From Pollenia angustigena (lineage: Eukaryota > Arthropoda > Insecta > Diptera > Polleniidae): 64,000 nt of DNA. How positions within the stretch are numbered: position 1 is the first letter of the stretch; each line of letters begins with the position of its first letter. Below the pieces are notes generated by a model that was not told where the DNA came from, ran no database searches, and was given only the letters and a program-made list of their open reading frames with translations. Of the stretch, positions 63,566-64,000 are shown one piece after another. The stretch covers positions 19,182,945 through 19,246,944 of the forward strand of contig OV884059.1 of NCBI GenBank assembly GCA_930367215.1. Reading direction: 5' to 3'. The position numbers and the translations under genes are program-made.

Positions 63566-64000
63566 TTAAGTTGGTTCGGTCAATGAAGTCAATGAAGAAA
63601 TTGACTCTAGAAAATTTGGAGATTTTGCTAAGGAAACTGCAAAAATATATACAACCAAGTACCCATGGAGAAATATGTCTGCTACAGTTCACAAAATCCT
63701 TTATCATGGAGAAGATGTCATTAAATATCAGTTGGTGCCACTTGGAGATTTATCAGAGGAAGCTCAGGAAAAAAGGAATAAGGATTACAGATTTTATAGA
63801 GAGCACAATACTAGAAAAATTTCACGAAATTCCACTAATGAAGATCTATTTAATATATTATTGGCAACGTCAGATCCGTTTATCTCCAGTATTCGAAATC
63901 AATGGAAAGTGGAACATCGGGATTTAGATGAAGAAGTCAAAAAACTACTTAAGAACAGAAATAACACAGAACAAAATATGGAATATTTGCAATCAATCTT
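63566..64000 (+). CDS. Uncharacterised repeat-associated protein fragment, open to the window edge
   Basis: After a TAA at about 63,565 the frame is open for about 145 codons to the end: NEEIDSRKFGDFAKETAKIY, TTKYPWRNMSATVHKILYHG, EDVIKYQLVPLGDLSEEAQE, KRNKDYRFYREHNTRKISR, TNEDLFNILLATSDPFISSI. These blocks (YPWxxMxxTVHKxLxHG; PLGxLSEEAQExRNKD; SDPFISSxR) recur in multi-copy uncharacterised insect and hydrozoan proteins that look like transposon genes. There is no ATG at the beginning, and TTAG/TTAAG before it could be a splice acceptor, so this may be an internal or last exon. A different frame (63,571-63,927) is a shadow. It is less decayed than most coding pieces in the window. Confidence 0.6.

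Noticed and set aside
63571..63927. 118-codon ORF MVRSMKSMKK at the right end
   Set aside because: It is a shadow; the neighbouring frame carries the recognisable conserved blocks and stays open to the edge.

Overview
The window is AT-rich eukaryotic DNA that looks like a gene-poor, transposon-filled part of an insect genome, most likely a fly. The evidence is the transposon set: DUF4817 mariner-type transposase, jockey-like LINEs, BED-finger hAT, Tc1, pogo and TTAA-targeting elements. Dispersed repeats that begin or end with TATACCC also resemble repeats I associate with flies. The calyptrate-fly guess is only an impression. I see no intact conserved host gene in 64 kb. The one possible small gene is a two-exon ORF at 12,500-12,853. 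No rRNA gene, CRISPR array or origin is visible, and the only tRNA-like sequence is a decayed one.

Layout. 1-15 kb: mariner-type transposase remnant, a 2.7-kb fold-back element with 8-bp target duplications (2,240-4,962), TTAA-flanked elements (6,514-7,270; 10,518-11,075), decayed 153-bp-type repeats, antisense LINE tails, a hAT-type element at 12,893-13,685 and several small inverted-repeat elements. 15-24 kb: a LINE inserted in an older repeat family (called family X here), then a nest in which a small element holds a hAT element (19,506-22,125), which holds a second hAT (19,983-21,319), which holds a family X copy. Two TAA-flanked elements and a Tc1 fossil follow. 24.6-26.7 kb: unassigned AT-rich sequence. 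26.7-34 kb: an antisense LINE reverse transcriptase, then another family X copy carrying at least three younger insertions. 34.9-36 kb: a dispersed repeat with a 153-bp tandem array. 37-45 kb: several nested inverted-repeat elements, including a TTAA-flanked one with two nested levels.

47-59.4 kb is the most interesting block. A pogo-like transposase fossil (47,889-47,994 and 58,165-59,410) is split by a 10.15-kb insertion flanked by a perfect 8-bp duplication AATATATG. Inside the insertion are two halves of an uncharacterised repeat-associated gene (signatures PLHIKL and GERFHQ), a complete younger hAT element (51,277-53,549), a copy of the 153-bp repeat, a Tc1 fragment, and a hAT-Ac transposase fossil. 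This may be one very large hAT element with a passenger gene, or a stack of separate insertions.

59.7-64 kb: a DUF4806-like fragment, another TTAA element containing TGGGTCA palindromes, a hAT-type element with unusually GC-rich ends, and an uncharacterised open frame that runs off the right edge.

The coding sequences do not form a pathway; they are fossils of separate mobile elements. Relative ages can be read from the nesting, because many insertions have exact target duplications and several have an uninterrupted copy elsewhere in the same window.
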